DNA from: Undaria pinnatifida
Lineage: Eukaryota > Sar > Phaeophyceae > Laminariales > Alariaceae
DNA: 64,000 bases
NCBI GenBank assembly: GCA_012845835.1
Contig: JABAKD010000004.1
Location: forward strand, 2,939,433 to 3,003,432
Reading direction: 5' to 3'
Shown: positions 20,273 through 32,404 of the stretch, piece by piece
Position numbering within the stretch: the first letter of the stretch is position 1
How the letters are laid out: each line of letters starts with the position of its first letter
The notes under the pieces: generated by a model
Told to the model about the DNA's origin: nothing
Database searches by the model: none
The model's input: the letters and a program-made list of their open reading frames with translations, nothing else
Translations under genes and position numbers: made by a program

Positions 20273-21050
20273 GTGATATCAACCATACGGAATAATACCA
20301 AAATCAATGAGACCGAGCCGGAGAACTATCACGACTGGAGCTCGAAGACGCTCGCAGCCTTGTCCATGTCAAACAAGGACGTGCTTCATGTCCTGAACAG
20401 ACCGATTGAACCGGTACCGATTTTCACAGGCAGTGACACCCCGGATGCTCCGATAAATCTGGTCGAAGTTCAACGGCGGCAACGAGCGTGCGAGACCCTA
20501 TTCTCTATACTGTACCTCGCCACTAGCGGCCTTGCAGCTACATTTGTGCGACAATATGAAGACGGGACTTCGGCGGGGGGTCTAGGACACGAACAGAAGG
20601 CGTGTGACGCTTTGTGCACCAAGTACAACAACAGCAAGGAAGCACGGCGGGCCTGCTACGAGAAGCTAGTGAACTTCCAGATGGAACAAGGGCAAGACCC
20701 TGATGACTACCTGGTACACCTTCAAGCTACTGGAGGTTCGGGGGCGGCTGCATGAAATGGGAGGGAAGAACTCGGACAAAAAGCTTGAAGACATCTTGTT
20801 GCAAGGCCTGACCGTCCACAACGAGTCCGTAAAATTCGCGAGCGTTTACAGCACAAACTTTGGCATCGACGAGATTCAATCACTGGCGAGAAACTTGTAC
20901 ATCGACCGACTCTCGAGACCAGGACATGTAAACAAGCTAGCCGGCAGAGGAGCGGCATTGATAACTAAGCAACGATCACGAAAGGTACGATGGTGCACAA
21001 ATGTCAAGCATTCGAGCCCCTCAAGAGAGACTGCACAAGCAACCTGAAGG
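20273..21050 (+). pseudogene. Gag of Copia B
   Basis: Starts MISTIRNNTKINETEPENYH, with the W-containing helix DWSSKTLAALSMSNKDVLHV, then LATSGLAATFVRQYEDG, CDALCTKYNNSKEARRACYE and NFQMEQGQDPDDYLVHL: a UBN2-type Gag core. A frameshift near 20735 moves the reading to LEDILLQGLTVHNESVKF and FGIDEIQSLARNLYIDRLSR. The zinc knuckle expected next is only hinted at (MVHKCQAFEP...DCTS), so it is degenerate. Confidence 0.8.
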
Positions 21051-21079
21051 GACGATCTACTTTACCGAAGTGGTTGTTG

Positions 21080-21530
21080 CTGCACAACTCGACGACACAT
21101 AGCGATGCCGAGTGCAACGTCCAGAAAAGGAAACGCAGCACGGAGAACCTACCACAGGGAGAAGTACGCAGTGCCCACACAGAGACTGAGTCGACGGCCA
21201 CGGAAGAAGAAGACTTCGGGTATGCCTTCGTGACGTCTGGTTGGACCTTGTCAACAGACGTCCAGGCAACTGTACAGACAACTAAGAGCAGGCAGGCTAC
21301 CACTGATACACTTAGGCTTCCTCCGAAGCCCTTGACCATGCTGGTGGATAGCGGAGCGTCAGGTCATTACTTTGACGATGAACTTCACCTGAATCCGAAG
21401 GACAATCTGCTAAAATGTATGACACTCGAGCGAACCGACCGCAAGACGACGGGTTTCGATAAAGGCATCAACACGGTGGGCAAGAAGCATCGGGCAGAAC
21501 ATGCTGGCTTGATCGTACCAGGCGTTTGTC
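21080..21530 (+). pseudogene. Protease region of Copia B
   Basis: Linker with DAECNVQKRKRSTENLP and FGYAFVTSGWTLSTD, then LTMLVDSGASGHYFDDEL at about 21337-21390. The D-S-G-A-S-G-H signature identifies the retropepsin. The frame then runs to GLIVPGVCLPYCCCY, where a CTGCTG microsatellite (21535-21575) follows and integrase similarity is lost. Confidence 0.85.
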
Positions 21531-22250
21531 TACCTTACTGCTGCTGCTACTACTTGTGCTGCTGCTGCTGTCTGATGCGAGGGCCATGCCCGCGAAGAGA
21601 TGCTCTGTGGACACAACATGAACAGCAAAGCACACCGGATACGAAGTATACAGCAAACAAATGGAGCGAGCGACAGAGAGCCGCAAGGCCCTTTTCATCG
21701 AGAACCGAGAGTCGACACTAATCAGGTCCACCGCGACCAAGATCAGCGGCGGCAGAATAAGCACTCACGGAGAAAGCTCACCGGCAGAAAACACGGACGA
21801 CATCAGTATCACCTGCAACGACGAAATAGACAGCGCTCTGAATAAACCGTCCTCACTAGTAGGAATATGGACCACCCAAGAGCGACTGGCGGGGAGAAGC
21901 CAGCCGCTGCAGGGGCCGGTATTGACAAGATATTGGACACGGGTCACACAGGAGTATTGCCGACAGATCAAGAACTCGGAGGCGCAACATGTATGGGCAC
22001 ACGCGCAAGTGGTGCTGTAGCTCCCATCTCACACGAAGGACTGAACGCCCACCAACAGCGGGTACTACGTAACCTGGGCTTGCTCACCAGCCCAATGGCT
22101 AGTGACGCAGAGGAATATAGCGCACGAGAAAGAAAACATGATTGATTACGCACTGAAACTGGTAGCTGCGGCCGAAAAACGGTCAGATGGGCTACAGATT
22201 GGAAGTATACCTTGACGACGCCCTGAGTACCGGCCACCTCGTCCCCGAGA
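21531..22250 (+). other. Integrase region lost or unrecognisable
   Basis: A full Copia integrase needs over 1 kb; only about 0.7 kb separates protease from RT and no HHCC, DD or GKH motif can be read in any frame. It holds an interrupted CTG microsatellite at its left edge. Deletion is the simplest explanation. Confidence 0.6.
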
Positions 22251-23030
22251 ACCGTTCAGATGAAGAGGTCATTACGATCACAAACACGTTCAAGGAGGCG
22301 ATGGAATCGCCACAAGTGACCTAGTGGGAAGAAGCCAAAGATAAGGAGATGGGCAGCCTCCAGAAACACGCTGTATTGGACCTGGATTCTTCAGACTCAG
22401 TACCACTGGAGCACAAGATTATCAAGACCAAGTGGGTCTTTAAGGTTAAAGCCCATCACTCGCTGAAAGGTAGAATCGTGGTTCGGGGTTGGGGGCAAGT
22501 ACCGGGAATCGACTATGGCTGCACATATTCACCAAAGAGTCCCGTCAAGAGCATCCGCATGGCACTCGCAAAGCTGCAAGTGAATACTGGGAGGTATTTC
22601 AGCTCGATGTGCAGACTGCGTTTCTAAGCGCCGATGTACAGGAGGAGGTTTAAGTAAAGATTCCTGAAGGCTACGAATCGCTCGACCTACAACCGGACGT
22701 CCGAACGTCATGAAACTCAAGAAGGGCGTGTACGGACTTCGTCAAAGCTCTCGCAGCTTGCTCGACATCATCGACGATTCTCTGAAGGACATGGGATTCA
22801 CAGCGACTAAGTCTGATCCAAGTGTCTGCATCTTTGACTCAGACGGCAACCTCCAGCGTTCTGCAGACGACCCCCTTTCTCTTGGAGGAGACACACCGCT
22901 ACTGATGGATCGAATCGCCAAGACTGGCATGGAGGACGTCTCGATGGTGCTGGCCATGCACATGCCCAAAGACAGGTCTAGGATTCTGACCACTAGCGAA
23001 GGAGCACTATACCAGGTCAATTCTGGCACG
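22251..23030 (+). pseudogene. Reverse transcriptase of Copia B
   Basis: Readable in pieces: NTFKEAMESPQVT, KEMGSLQKHAVLDLD, IIKTKWVFKVKAHH, GRIVVRGWGQVPGIDYG and SPVKSIRMALAKLQV, then after a break at about 22625 KLKKGVYGLRQSSRSLLDII and TATKSDPSVCIFDS. The catalytic VDD has become SADD (QRSADDPLSLGGD), so the enzyme would be inactive even if the frame were whole. Confidence 0.85.
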
Positions 23031-23229
23031 ATTCGGCTTTGCAGAGTGAAAACCCGTACATACGACGGGAACTGGAGCGGAGTTATCTCTCAATCAGCCG
23101 GACACGATGCTTCTAGACTCTACGGGCATCCAACTTCACCTGGCCGTCACGGAGTCGCTCGTATTCCTGAGCCAATTCTTGCACTATGACATCACCTGCG
23201 TCGTCAACCACGCGTAAACCAACTGGCCC

Positions 23230-23830
23230 GAGCCATGAGCAGACCATCCAAACTACACATTACAGCAGCGAAGCATCTTCCCCGCTACCTGCTACGAAAT
23301 GGGAGATATGGGCCTGACAGACACGTTCAAAACAGGGTGCTTCGAAATGACGGGGTATCGCGATGCGAGCTGGGGAAACAACCCTGACAACGGCGAGTCA
23401 ACCTCCCGCTACTTGTTCATGCTGGCTGGAGGACCACTGAGCTTCAATAGTGCGCTCCAAAACATGACGGCGCAGTCGACTCTGGAGGGGGAACTAATCT
23501 CCATGGCAATCACGAGCCAATAGGCGGTGTACAAAACGGCCGAGCTTCGATTTGGACAGCTGTTCGAACGTGTACCGAACGTTGGCAACAACAGTGGAGC
23601 CCTGTAAGTTGCATGGAATATCACCTACAGCTTGCGCACGAAGCACATCGCTCAACAGATCTTTGGCTTGAAGGAGATAGACAAGAACGAAAAAAACACC
23701 GTTCCTCACGTGACGACACAGGACCAACTGGCAGGCGTAGGGACTAAGTTCCTCGCGAAGAACACGCATCGACACGTACTGAACAGTATCGAGGCATGTA
23801 CAACAATAAACGAGATGTATGGAGGACAAG
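23230..23830 (+). pseudogene. RNase H end of Copia B
   Basis: Contains RPSKLHITAAKHLPRYL-like sequence, MTGYRDASWGNNPDNGEST (catalytic Asp), YLFMLAGGPLSFNSALQN and MTAQSTLEGELISMA (catalytic Glu), a TAG at about 23521, then YSLRTKHIAQQIF, typical of the HIDVRYH-type Copia end, and DQLAGVGTKFLAKNTHRH. Stops and one shift make it non-functional. Confidence 0.85.
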
Positions 23831-25041
23831 AGCAATTCAAGATCGACCCCAAAGGAAGAACACACCACGACGAAAACGACAATGGGTACACGTCAAGGAA
23901 CGACAAGGGGGAAGAAAGTAGTCCAAGATCGACAAAAATGGAGATGAAGCCTTGACGGCAATATAAATACGTAAATTTTCTACCACAGGAATTTGACAGC
24001 TAGATGGATCGAGACCAGGAGATGTTTGGTCATTTGGATGAAGCATACCCACCGCAACACACGATATCATCACACATAATCCACAAGACGGAGATACCTA
24101 CACACAATCATGCCCAGCGATCAACCTCACGAGGAAATACCGTAAAGCGAGATACTTCGTATCTTCTGACGGTGAGAGCACACCGACGCAAGACCGGGAA
24201 CGGCGGACACGCTTTTAAGACAGGTTTCCTTTCCTGGAAGAGCCATACACAGAGGAGGCAGCGGTGGAGATCGCCAACTGGACCATCAATCTAGCCGTCG
24301 AAGACTACTCCGATAGGGAATTTTGAACTTTTGTGTGGAACGTGATAGAAAGAAAGAATATGAGCAATTGGTGGAAACACAGCACTTTTTTGGATTCCTC
24401 ACAAGCTCATGGGCCAAAGCTGCCACCCCTGGTTTAGATATGATAATCTTAGCTCAAAACTCTCTCGATACAAACGTGCAGGCCAAAGGGATTGACCGCG
24501 AACGGGGGGCGTGGAAGAGGTATCATGCTAAGAAGCTCAAGGAGCAGGAAGAAAAACGCCGGCACAGCCTTAGTAGTACGAAGACTAGACTCGAAAGAGG
24601 GAACGGAGCATGTCTACACATGAACAGTCAGAAGAGATCCACAATGTTAGAGCAGATATGAGGCAGACCTCGTCGGAAGCGACGAAGGCGATTGCCCACC
24701 CAGTTGAGCACACTATTGGCTCTATAACGTCCACCGTGTCGCGTAATGTCAGAGTCAAGTTTTACAACTTCATTAGGTAGAACCTAACGGCCAACGGGAG
24801 CGGGCGGTGAATTGATCTCCGGAACATCTAACCATAGCATAAGCAAGATGAGCAGATCAAAGCATGATAACCCTGACACGACATGTTTCAGAAAATAATG
24901 GTTTAGATAAGCAAAGTAAAGTAAAGCTGAGCAGAAAAAGATTGCACACTCTGCCACGACATTTTTCTGCAAGTTATGCTTTACAACAGGAAGGTAAAGT
25001 GGTGATTAAGGCTAAACATATTTGGCACGGTGATTTCATCT
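23831..25041 (+). other. Long non-coding 3' part of Copia B
   Basis: About 1.2 kb between the end of RNase H and the polypurine tract. Several short frames occur, none recognisable. It could hold sequence gained by the element or a later insertion. Confidence 0.5.
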
Positions 25042-25050
25042 AAGGAAGAG

Positions 25051-25806
25051 TCTTAAAGAGTATTATCCATAAGGAATCCATCCGTTAAAGGTAGATGTTC
25101 ATTACATATTCAAATAAGTTTATGCAAAGTACTGGGTAAGCTGCCAAACCATGGGTTAGACGCTGTTCGCTTTGGGTATGGAAGAGGAAACATTTTTCGT
25201 ACGATATTCCACCAAGTAATAACGTGTTGACTGAAGTGACGTGCGTAAGTTCGAAGTAGTGACTATGTCACGTGCGTAAGATTGACCTGGGTGTCTTATG
25301 TATAGTCATTCTACGGTAGCCCCCCCCCGACTTTTCTTTAACGAAATCGACGGTTTTGAAACCAGCCCACGGCCGTATCTCCTGGAATACGGTGCCCTTT
25401 GCCACCCTGACGTCATCGGTCGATGGTCCTTCGCGAACAAGGAAAATTGGAAGATAAACTTTTCATGGCATCCGTCCTCGTATCGAGCAGCCACGAAACG
25501 TTCGTTAAAGAACATCGCTGGTTTTTGGGGGGGCTGTCGTAGAACCAGTCCGCGTAGTGGACACTACCACACGAGATAATAATTAGTTACCATAAGAAGG
25601 GATAGACACGAATACTTGCACATCAGGTTTACTCTTCACACCTGCATCTGGGCTTGGACAGTTCATAGTGATATAAGTTTTGTTGGCTCAACGAGAGCCC
25701 GTATAAAGTGGTCCAAAGCAGTCACATGCATGCTCTCGTGCCGAACAGCCTCTTGGTAAAATTATATCGTGGGAGTTGGATGCGGCATAGTCGATTGAAG
25801 TTATCA
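25051..25806 (+). repeat. 3' LTR of Copia B, with MITE insertion
   Basis: Starts TCTTAAAGAG right after the purine tract; the second base of the canonical TG has mutated. Alignable with the 5' LTR through CCGTTAAAGGTAGATGTTC, CACCAAGTAATAACGTGTTG and TTTACTCTTCACACCTGCAT. A 232-base insertion (25311-25542) interrupts it. The end is taken as TTATCA (25806) by length; 25720 is the alternative. Confidence 0.75.
25311..25542. mobile_element. MITE inserted in the 3' LTR of Copia B
   Basis: 232 bases absent from the 5' LTR. Its ends are imperfect inverted repeats: CTACGGTAGCCCCCCCCCGA on the left and, read in reverse from the right, CTACGACAGCCCCCCCAAAA; both then reach CTTTAACGAA. No coding capacity. 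I could not find a clean target-site duplication, and the superfamily is unclear. Confidence 0.7.
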
Positions 25807-28800
25807 AACCCATGGCCCAGCAGCAGGAACACAGCCTCGGACAAAGACCTCCTGCAAACGTATGGCTTTTCTGGCGTCGATGACGGCAGATTGAACCGAT
25901 GATCTTATGCAAACATACGATGTATTGCTGCTGTCGATATTATAACTGATTTGTTATGACACAGGCGCTATTATTGGCTTCGGAGAGACACTCCCTCTTT
26001 TGGCGCTTAATACCCGCTGAGGTGGGAGGGCTAGACTGGACTACCGTCAAGATAGGCAAGATACAATGATCACCCTGAAGGGGGAGTCACTATTGTCCAA
26101 TGGATGCTTGTGTGCTTGGCCTCATTTTGCCAGCGTATCCGTGCCGTGAAAGGTGTGTCCTCTTTCCATTTTTTTCTGATGGAAGGAACTGCCCGAGATC
26201 GTTAGAGTGTCGTTTATTGGCGCTTTGCACATATGTTGTTGCGTTCCCAGTTATCGAGTTGAAATCTTTTAAAATGGATATTGTACTGTTTGGGTGAGGT
26301 GTACCGCTCCCCGAGTAAAGATCCGCCTGAACTTACGGTGTGTCGTTACCGTCTCACGCATCTCCAACTGGTGCCCTAGTAGCAGCGGTTAGATTGATAC
26401 TGGTACGTTATGACCGAGGATAACAAGGGGGGATATTTTCAGTGTAATTCACGACGTTGTAGGCTGACATTTGTTTCCTGCGTATCCATCTAATAATATA
26501 CCACCGGACAGTTAGTTCCCTACCCTACAATTGATAAGCGCGAGAAAGCGGTTAGAATCTCTACTCGCACTGAGCTATTTCAATGACGTGGCTGATGTAG
26601 CTCTCTGTTAGGGCGTCTAACTAACTTAGGGTGGGACTCTAGGGTTAAGATATATTCTGGGATCCGATATTCACATCGTTAGCAATCTCCGGGGCGAGTC
26701 CCTTTCACGACTTCTCTGGGGAATCAAGAACGTTCCAGCTCTTTTCGACCCAGAAAATGTGTTCCGTGCTGGCACTTGAACCCACACGTGACCTGATCAA
26801 ACTATCCAGCCTCGGTGGCTGTTTTGTTCAAATGCCTGGCCTTGTTTCGAAGGCATTCCCGCTAGGCACCGTACTACATCTTTCTGCTGGTACAGCATCA
26901 TTATATCCACTGCCGCGCCATCGGCATGGGTGTACAATTGGCGAAATACACCGCCATGTCTATTAAATCGACTCAAGTCGGAGAATGTCCTCGTGCAAGT
27001 AGCGCTGGTACGGCTTTTAGCGTTGTCGGTACGTTCATTCTTCATGTATTGACTCCGACCTTCTTTGTTTTGTTGTTCATGTGCTCCCCGTGGCGTCGGC
27101 AGGTGTTTTTCACGGCTGGCTTAGTTGGGGCTTTGCTGCAGCTTGTAGTATTCCTCCGGGTCATTAAAGTGCTCACAATGACTGTTTAGCCGCGAATTGG
27201 CGGTCTTCTCGCCGTACCTGCTTCAATCGCCGTCCCGTAGTCCAAGGAATCTAGCTAGAACGACAGCATCCTTCCCTTCTTTACGGGGACGAGCACATAT
27301 ATGGTGTGTTGTTTAATGGCGATAGCAAGTGAACTGAAAAACGAAAATCGTTCCATCGATGTATAGTCCATCCTGGGTCTGGAAAGCGTAGAAGGGGTAC
27401 AGATCTGCACGAGTACCGACACTCGCGTCCGATGGGTGTCGGCCAGTGTTGAGCCTCAAGACCCGATCCGACCCCATCCAACTGAACGACATCATTCCGA
27501 ACGACTAAATTGACGATCTGGTACCCAGGGAAAATCCAGTTCAGTGCGGCGCCGAAAACGTATGCATGCTTATAATTGGCAGGGCAAGTCGACAGAAGTA
27601 TATCGAGGTATATACCTGGTATACTATTTATATATACTGAGCGCACCCATCATCACACTGACCCAGCGCACTTTCCCACACGGTATGGCAAGACCCTCAG
27701 TGGATCAACACGCCGACGATTCCACATTAGACGCGTGCTACGATAGAGGTTGTACTTTTGTCTGCTGACTGGTTTCTGAATGAACGGACTTCTTTGAGGC
27801 CACGGGGGGACCCAAGCGTCCCCTGATCCCCAGTTTTTCCGGTAATTCTAATGTCTAGATCTTTTATCGCAACAGTAAAAATCATGGCTAAGTCAACACT
27901 CTTCGTTTAGAACTTCGGCTGGTTCGTGGCTTAGGGTTAGACAACACCAGGGTCACGAATGCTTCATTCACAGATATGCTATAAGTCTCTTCAGATCGGT
28001 TTCCCTCTGGTTCTCAGCAGAGGTCCACACCTCAAGGTTGAGGCGCTGCAGTGGACGGAACTTGGGGTACACAAGACGAGGCAAAAAACGATCCTCAACT
28101 GAACGTGTGCGTTTCACTACCGGGCAGCTATGGCTCTCCACAAGCAACCACGGCCCGCGAAATTGAGGGACGCTCCTGGATGGTTGTAGAACGACGTCGG
28201 GCGCGCCAGACAGCAGCCAGAAGCGACTCACGAGATGTTTTCGTGAGTTCGAACTTGCGAGCCAGCAGCACCAAAAGCTACCGAAATCGCTGAAATGTTT
28301 CAATTTACGCGCGGGAGCCCAATACGATTGGCCTATCACCGATGAAAAATCGGCTTTAACCATAGGCTTGATGCTCGCCAGGCAGACGATGTAAATCTTG
28401 ATGTTATACTTAGGAGAAAGCTAAAGGCAAACAGTTTTTTTTCCCGTGAGGGGTAGGAAGTCATGAAGTCCAAGCAAGGGCAAAAAGCACCTGAAAATAT
28501 CTGTATTCGTATTGGATCTTTGCTGCCTTTTTTCTAAACTTTTGAAGTAAGGATCTTGTTTGCAGATGTCATACTCTATTTTCAAGTGGTATAATATATT
28601 GCAGAGAATTGCCTCCATACGAGCTCCTACTCAAAATATTCCTGTGGGATCCCCTGTGGCCTTAAGCCAAAATCGTCGGAGATATGTCATCTGTTTGCGT
28701 AATTCCCGTTGAATACCTAGGCCATTGGATCTGTGCATCCGGTACCGGTTTTATGTTCCTCCAAATCAGTTTTTGGGTCAAGACATGTTTAAATTTCCTA

Positions 28801-29923
28801 GAGTGAGGCATCTCGGGAAAAACGTGATGCCCTCTATTTTAGCACGGGTCATTACTACTGTGAAATACACTCGATTCTTGCCGGCGAAGATCTTGCTGTG
28901 GTCAATATCTGGCTGTGATGTGTGGGCTGTGTTTGTTGCAACTTCTAGCATGTGCGGTAAGCAGGCCTAAATTGGTTGGACGCACGCGCCCACCCTTGGC
29001 AGATTGATGAATCCAGTGGTTCAATCACACCTTCCGCACACATTTCCGTCAAACATGGGGATGTTGGTAACTGTATCATTGTCCCAGTATCCGTGCCATT
29101 GAAGCGTGGACCCCAACTTTCAAAAACCCCGCGGCGAGAAGTGTGCGTCGTTCACAACAGTACCGGTGGTAAGCCTATCACAAGACGCGACCGTAACTTG
29201 GTCTTGTACACCATTCACGTCATTACATCTACCATTGTCCGATTTGTCAAGAAATTGTTAAACCCCCTGCGCCGGCATTCCATTTTCGGAGCGGTTGAGC
29301 TCTTGAAATAGTTTACCTTCAACCTCACTGTTGGCCTCAGCTGCATATGTCCGTCCGACGTACAGCCTCCATAATATTTCTTTAGGAAATGCGGGCTAGG
29401 GCGCCATCTACTACGAGTATTTCGGTGCATGGACCAATTGTAACCGTTGCTGCCCCCTTGCGTACTCATTGGTCTGTGCGGTTTTAAATTTGCGCCGACT
29501 GTCCCCCACTGTTGGTCGATTTGTTTACGGGTATAGGATAGGCGCACCGGCCTGCCCAACGTGTACCACGACAGTGTGCAGGGCACGATGCACTGTTATT
29601 CTAGCACTATGTGGATGAAGACTTAGATGTAAACGTGGTCTGGCGCCGGGTTCGTCGTTGGAACAAGTCAATCAAACGCCAGTTTTCCGAATGTTCCAAC
29701 TGTATTACCAAGCAAGATGAGAAACCCCTTCATCTCCACTACAAGAGACTACTCAATTCTGCTCTGATGTGATGCACAAAATCTGAGTCAATGGCGAACG
29801 CGATATACATTGTGTAACGAAGCATCTTCGATTTTGCGACCTCCTGTCGCGGTCGTCTGCCCGTTGTCTCGATTTCGGATGTTTGGAAAGGTCAACCTTG
29901 CATTGATGATAGCATCGACCTGA
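25807..29923. other. Unique DNA between Copia B and the last MFS piece
   Basis: No complete gene is visible. A hydrophobic candidate exon lies at 26876-27189. The rest shows only short frames in both strands without recognised domains. If both MFS fragments belong to one gene, the missing TM7-10 exons should be here, but I could not identify them. Confidence 0.45.
26876..27189 (+). CDS. Candidate exon encoding membrane segments, unidentified
   Basis: After a possible acceptor (CCCGCTAG) a frame reads APYYIFLLVQHHYIHCRAIG, then SSAGTAFSVVGTFILHVLTP, TFFVLLFMCSPWRRQVFFTA and GLVGALLQLVVFLRVIKVLT, ending at TAG 27189. At least two strongly hydrophobic stretches of membrane-helix length are present. 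The arrangement is loosely like the C-terminal helices of MFS-fold carriers, but I cannot place it in a family. It could be a separate transporter relic or chance. Confidence 0.3.
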
Positions 29924-30148
29924 ATGGTTCGCGCACGCATGCGCGGGAGGCTGGCCGGGATTTACAACATGGCAGAGAGTTTCGGTTGCGCGTTCGGTCC
30001 GGTAGGGAGTTCGACAGTCTTTGCGTGGTCCATTGCGGATTCCTCCTACGACGGGGTAGGCTATAAATTCATATTTTTAGCGGCTGCCCTCTCTATGGCC
30101 CTTGTTGCGGCTCTAGCGTGTGGGCGACGATTATTAACAACAACATGA
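29924..30148 (+). CDS. Last exon or relic of an MFS transporter (DHA1/ZIFL-like)
   Basis: Reads MRGRLAGIYNMAESFGCAFG, PVGSSTVFAWSIADSSYDG and YKFIFLAAALSMALVAALAC, ending GRRLLTTT and TGA. R-G-x-x-x-G-I, followed by GP-G and FAWS, matches the TM11-12 region of zinc-induced-facilitator-like and related MFS antiporters (RGAANG...GPAGG...FSW in plants, recalled). An in-frame TGA lies immediately before the first ATG and no good acceptor is seen, so the exon start is unresolved. Same strand as the TM5-6 piece at 17239, which supports a common gene broken by Copia B. Confidence 0.55.
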   Translation: MVRARMRGRLAGIYNMAESFGCAFGPVGSSTVFAWSIADSSYDGVGYKFIFLAAALSMALVAALACGRRLLTTT

Positions 30149-31182
30149 TGAACGCTGATTAAACACAGGACTGAAAGTGCCAGGCTTGCCTCTTGCGATG
30201 GTAGCAGTATGCAGGGGCAAATGTATTGACCAACCGCGACCCGAGCTTCGGTGGATGGTAAATCCAGCTGTACGACCGCCTCCACGTCACTAGCACGAAC
30301 GACCCCGTAACACGTTCAAAACTTCCAGTGTGACTCATAATACCATGGCCTTACATGATACGGACTTAGGGTTAGGGTTAGAGTTAGAGTTGATAACAGA
30401 CCTGTCTGTTAGCTCCAAGCGGGGTAGGTGTCAAGTCATTGCAATATTCTCCCAAACCGGGTAGAGGCAAGTCGGGAAGTGAGCCCGTGTCGAGAAGAGC
30501 TCACAGTCTACCATGAAGAATGCCAGCCAAATACCAGGTGTCCCACCATAAGTCAATATCCTGAACCGGTAAGAAACTGACAAGTAACTGTCATACTCAA
30601 AAATAAAACAAAGCAACCGCCATAGCCTAGGCCTCTTCTAGTTTGCGTACATTGGAGCAACTTCATGTGACGACAGCAATCTTATCCTTTTCAAGATTAT
30701 CCGGCGCATCTCATTAGCCAGCAACCGCCTCAAACGGTAGGGCTTTTCACTCTAGGACCAGCCCACCGTACGTATACCCGGGTCAACGAACGCTCAATGC
30801 CAGATTTATGGGTACCATGCTCTATGGGGGTGTGATGTGGACCCCAACGCGGTCCATGTCGCCAACCTGCGCCGGGCGTATCGCCAAGATATCCTCTGTT
30901 CCATCGGATGGGAGAGAAAGCGTCGCGACGCGGCTACTACGTGTTTTCTTGCGGCAGACTCTGCTGCGGGAGCGTAAAAACGACAACGTGTAATCGGGGG
31001 ATACCAAATTGTTCGCGGGGTTCGTGTTTTGAATAGAAATAACGAAAGATTTCCCAAACAAGCGAAGTTTGGGACGCGGAGGGTGGAACGTGTAACGCGG
31101 CAGGGCAGGCGCGGGACTGGGCGAGTTGTTTGTAAAACAAGAATCATCTCGCGGTAGGTGCTGCTCGTTTTGGGCCATATGG
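30149..31182. other. No gene seen
   Basis: Unique-looking DNA following the MFS piece. Contains a short telomere-like motif (30365-30391). Frames at 30800-31200 overlap in several phases without recognisable content. Confidence 0.5.
30365..30391 (+). repeat. Short telomere-like TTAGGG repeat
   Basis: CTTAGGGTTAGGG followed by TTAGAGTTAGAGTT: two exact TTAGGG units and two degenerate ones. Too short to prove a telomeric origin; single TTAGGG words also occur nearby. Confidence 0.5.
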
Positions 31183-31396
31183 TGTTTATGACCGTTTGAG
31201 ATCCTCAAGCGTGGAACTACGGGTTTGTATGATAATTCTCGACGGATGTCTTTGTTTCATTAATGGGACTTGCACATAGAAAGCTTGGTCGGGTTGCGCG
31301 AACAAATGTCTTCAACGTCATGTTTCGGGTGATACGTTGATCTACTCGTGTTAGGAGCTCTTACACGTCTGCTGCATCCCTGGTGTGGATTGACTC
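31183..31396 (+). repeat. Repeat family 4, right copy
   Basis: Partner of 7973-8202: GTTTGAGATCCTCAAGCGTGG, TATGATAATTCTCGACGG, GGGACTTGCACATAGAAAG, GCGCGAACAAATGTCTTCAA and GTCATGTTTCGGGTGAT. The same orientation, without the GATGATG microsatellite. Confidence 0.7.
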
Positions 31397-32404
31397 ACGA
31401 CCTAACTCTGTTCGAGTTGCCGACCGAACCCAAGCACTGGATGTTGGTCGCGAAGGAGCCCGGAAACGGGTTCAGACGTTGTGATGATGCGGCAATGAAG
31501 CGCACGATACGCCGGTTTGTTGCGGAAAAGGAGAAAGTAGAACATCTACGATCGCTGGAAGCACAAACTGCGCAGCAACTGCTTAAGCCCCCGGTAAACG
31601 TTGGGCCGAGGGGAGAGGGTGGTGAGATTTTGCGCTGATGGGGCGCGTAGTAGCAAACGAGGTGGTTAAGAAAGAGAGGGGATCCACCGAAGAGAGCCGC
31701 TGGCCGTCCTCATAGTAAGGTGGCTGGCGGCTACATTATCCTAGGCTACCGTTCCTGTGCTTTGTTGTTGAGTTGCCTTATTCTCCGATAAAGTCGACAG
31801 TATCCACGATCACGCTACTTCACTGGCCTGTGCTTCGTCGTTTATTGGTTTAGTGCCCCCCGTCTCTGCCTGGTCGCCTGGTTGAGTCGACGAACCCGGC
31901 ACAGGTTAACCTACAAGACAGTAAACATGTTTTCTCCTGGGGGCTAGGCCGGCGCCCTGCGCGCAATGCGTGCTTGTCGTATACCGCAATCGCAAACGTT
32001 CGCGTGCTTCATCCACCTTTCGTTTCTTGTTGGGTTGCGCCAACAAACTTCAAAGATGGTATCAATGGAAACAGCTGCCTCCGTGACGATATTGAATTGT
32101 GGGGTGGCCACGTCCGTCCCAGACTCGTTTGAGCAGTGGAGGGGGTAAGAAGGGGGTGCTGTCGATGTGGTGCTTGTCTACAACAATTACTCTAGGTCGT
32201 TTGCCGGTCAACTAGAAGCGGCTTGGTGCTGGTGTGCTGTTGTGTGTTGCTTCCCCCATGATGTAGTATTTGCTGCTGACTATTGTGAGGTGGAATTCTG
32301 CTGCTTCCAGAACCAAGTTGCACAGATCTCGCACTCAGTTAGCACTGAGTCTTGCAATTGATCCATGTTGAATCTATAACAAACTTATCAATCAAAATGG
32401 CGTT
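31397..32404. other. No confident gene
   Basis: A plus-strand frame that starts inside the family 4 repeat (31348) continues to 31638 with a charged C-terminal part (RTIRRFVAEKEKVEHLRSLE), possibly a coiled-coil exon end, but nothing else supports a gene. The remainder is unremarkable. Confidence 0.4.

Larger units (their letters stand above)
19227..25806 (+). mobile_element. Copia-type LTR retrotransposon B (defective)
   Basis: Complete outline in plus orientation: 5' LTR, primer-binding site, tandem-repeat leader, Gag, protease, RT, RNase H, a non-coding 3' stretch, a polypurine tract (AAGGAAGAG, 25042-25050) and 3' LTR. The LTRs differ at roughly a quarter of positions, so the insertion is old. 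Most of integrase is missing between 21530 and 22250, and the pol frame has several shifts and stops, so it cannot move by itself. It lies between the two MFS fragments. The 3' LTR end is uncertain: 25806 is chosen to match the PBS-defined 5' LTR length; an alternative end at 25720 gives a flanking GTCAC on both sides. Confidence 0.85.

Noticed and set aside
25721-25725. GTCAC as a firm target-site duplication of Copia B (with 19222-19226)
   Set aside because: The primer-binding site puts the 5' LTR end at 19730, so the 3' LTR should extend beyond 25720. Both LTRs carry CAGTC at that point, which can explain the match by chance.
30365-30391. Telomere or fusion point
   Set aside because: Only two exact TTAGGG units; such short runs arise often by chance or repair.
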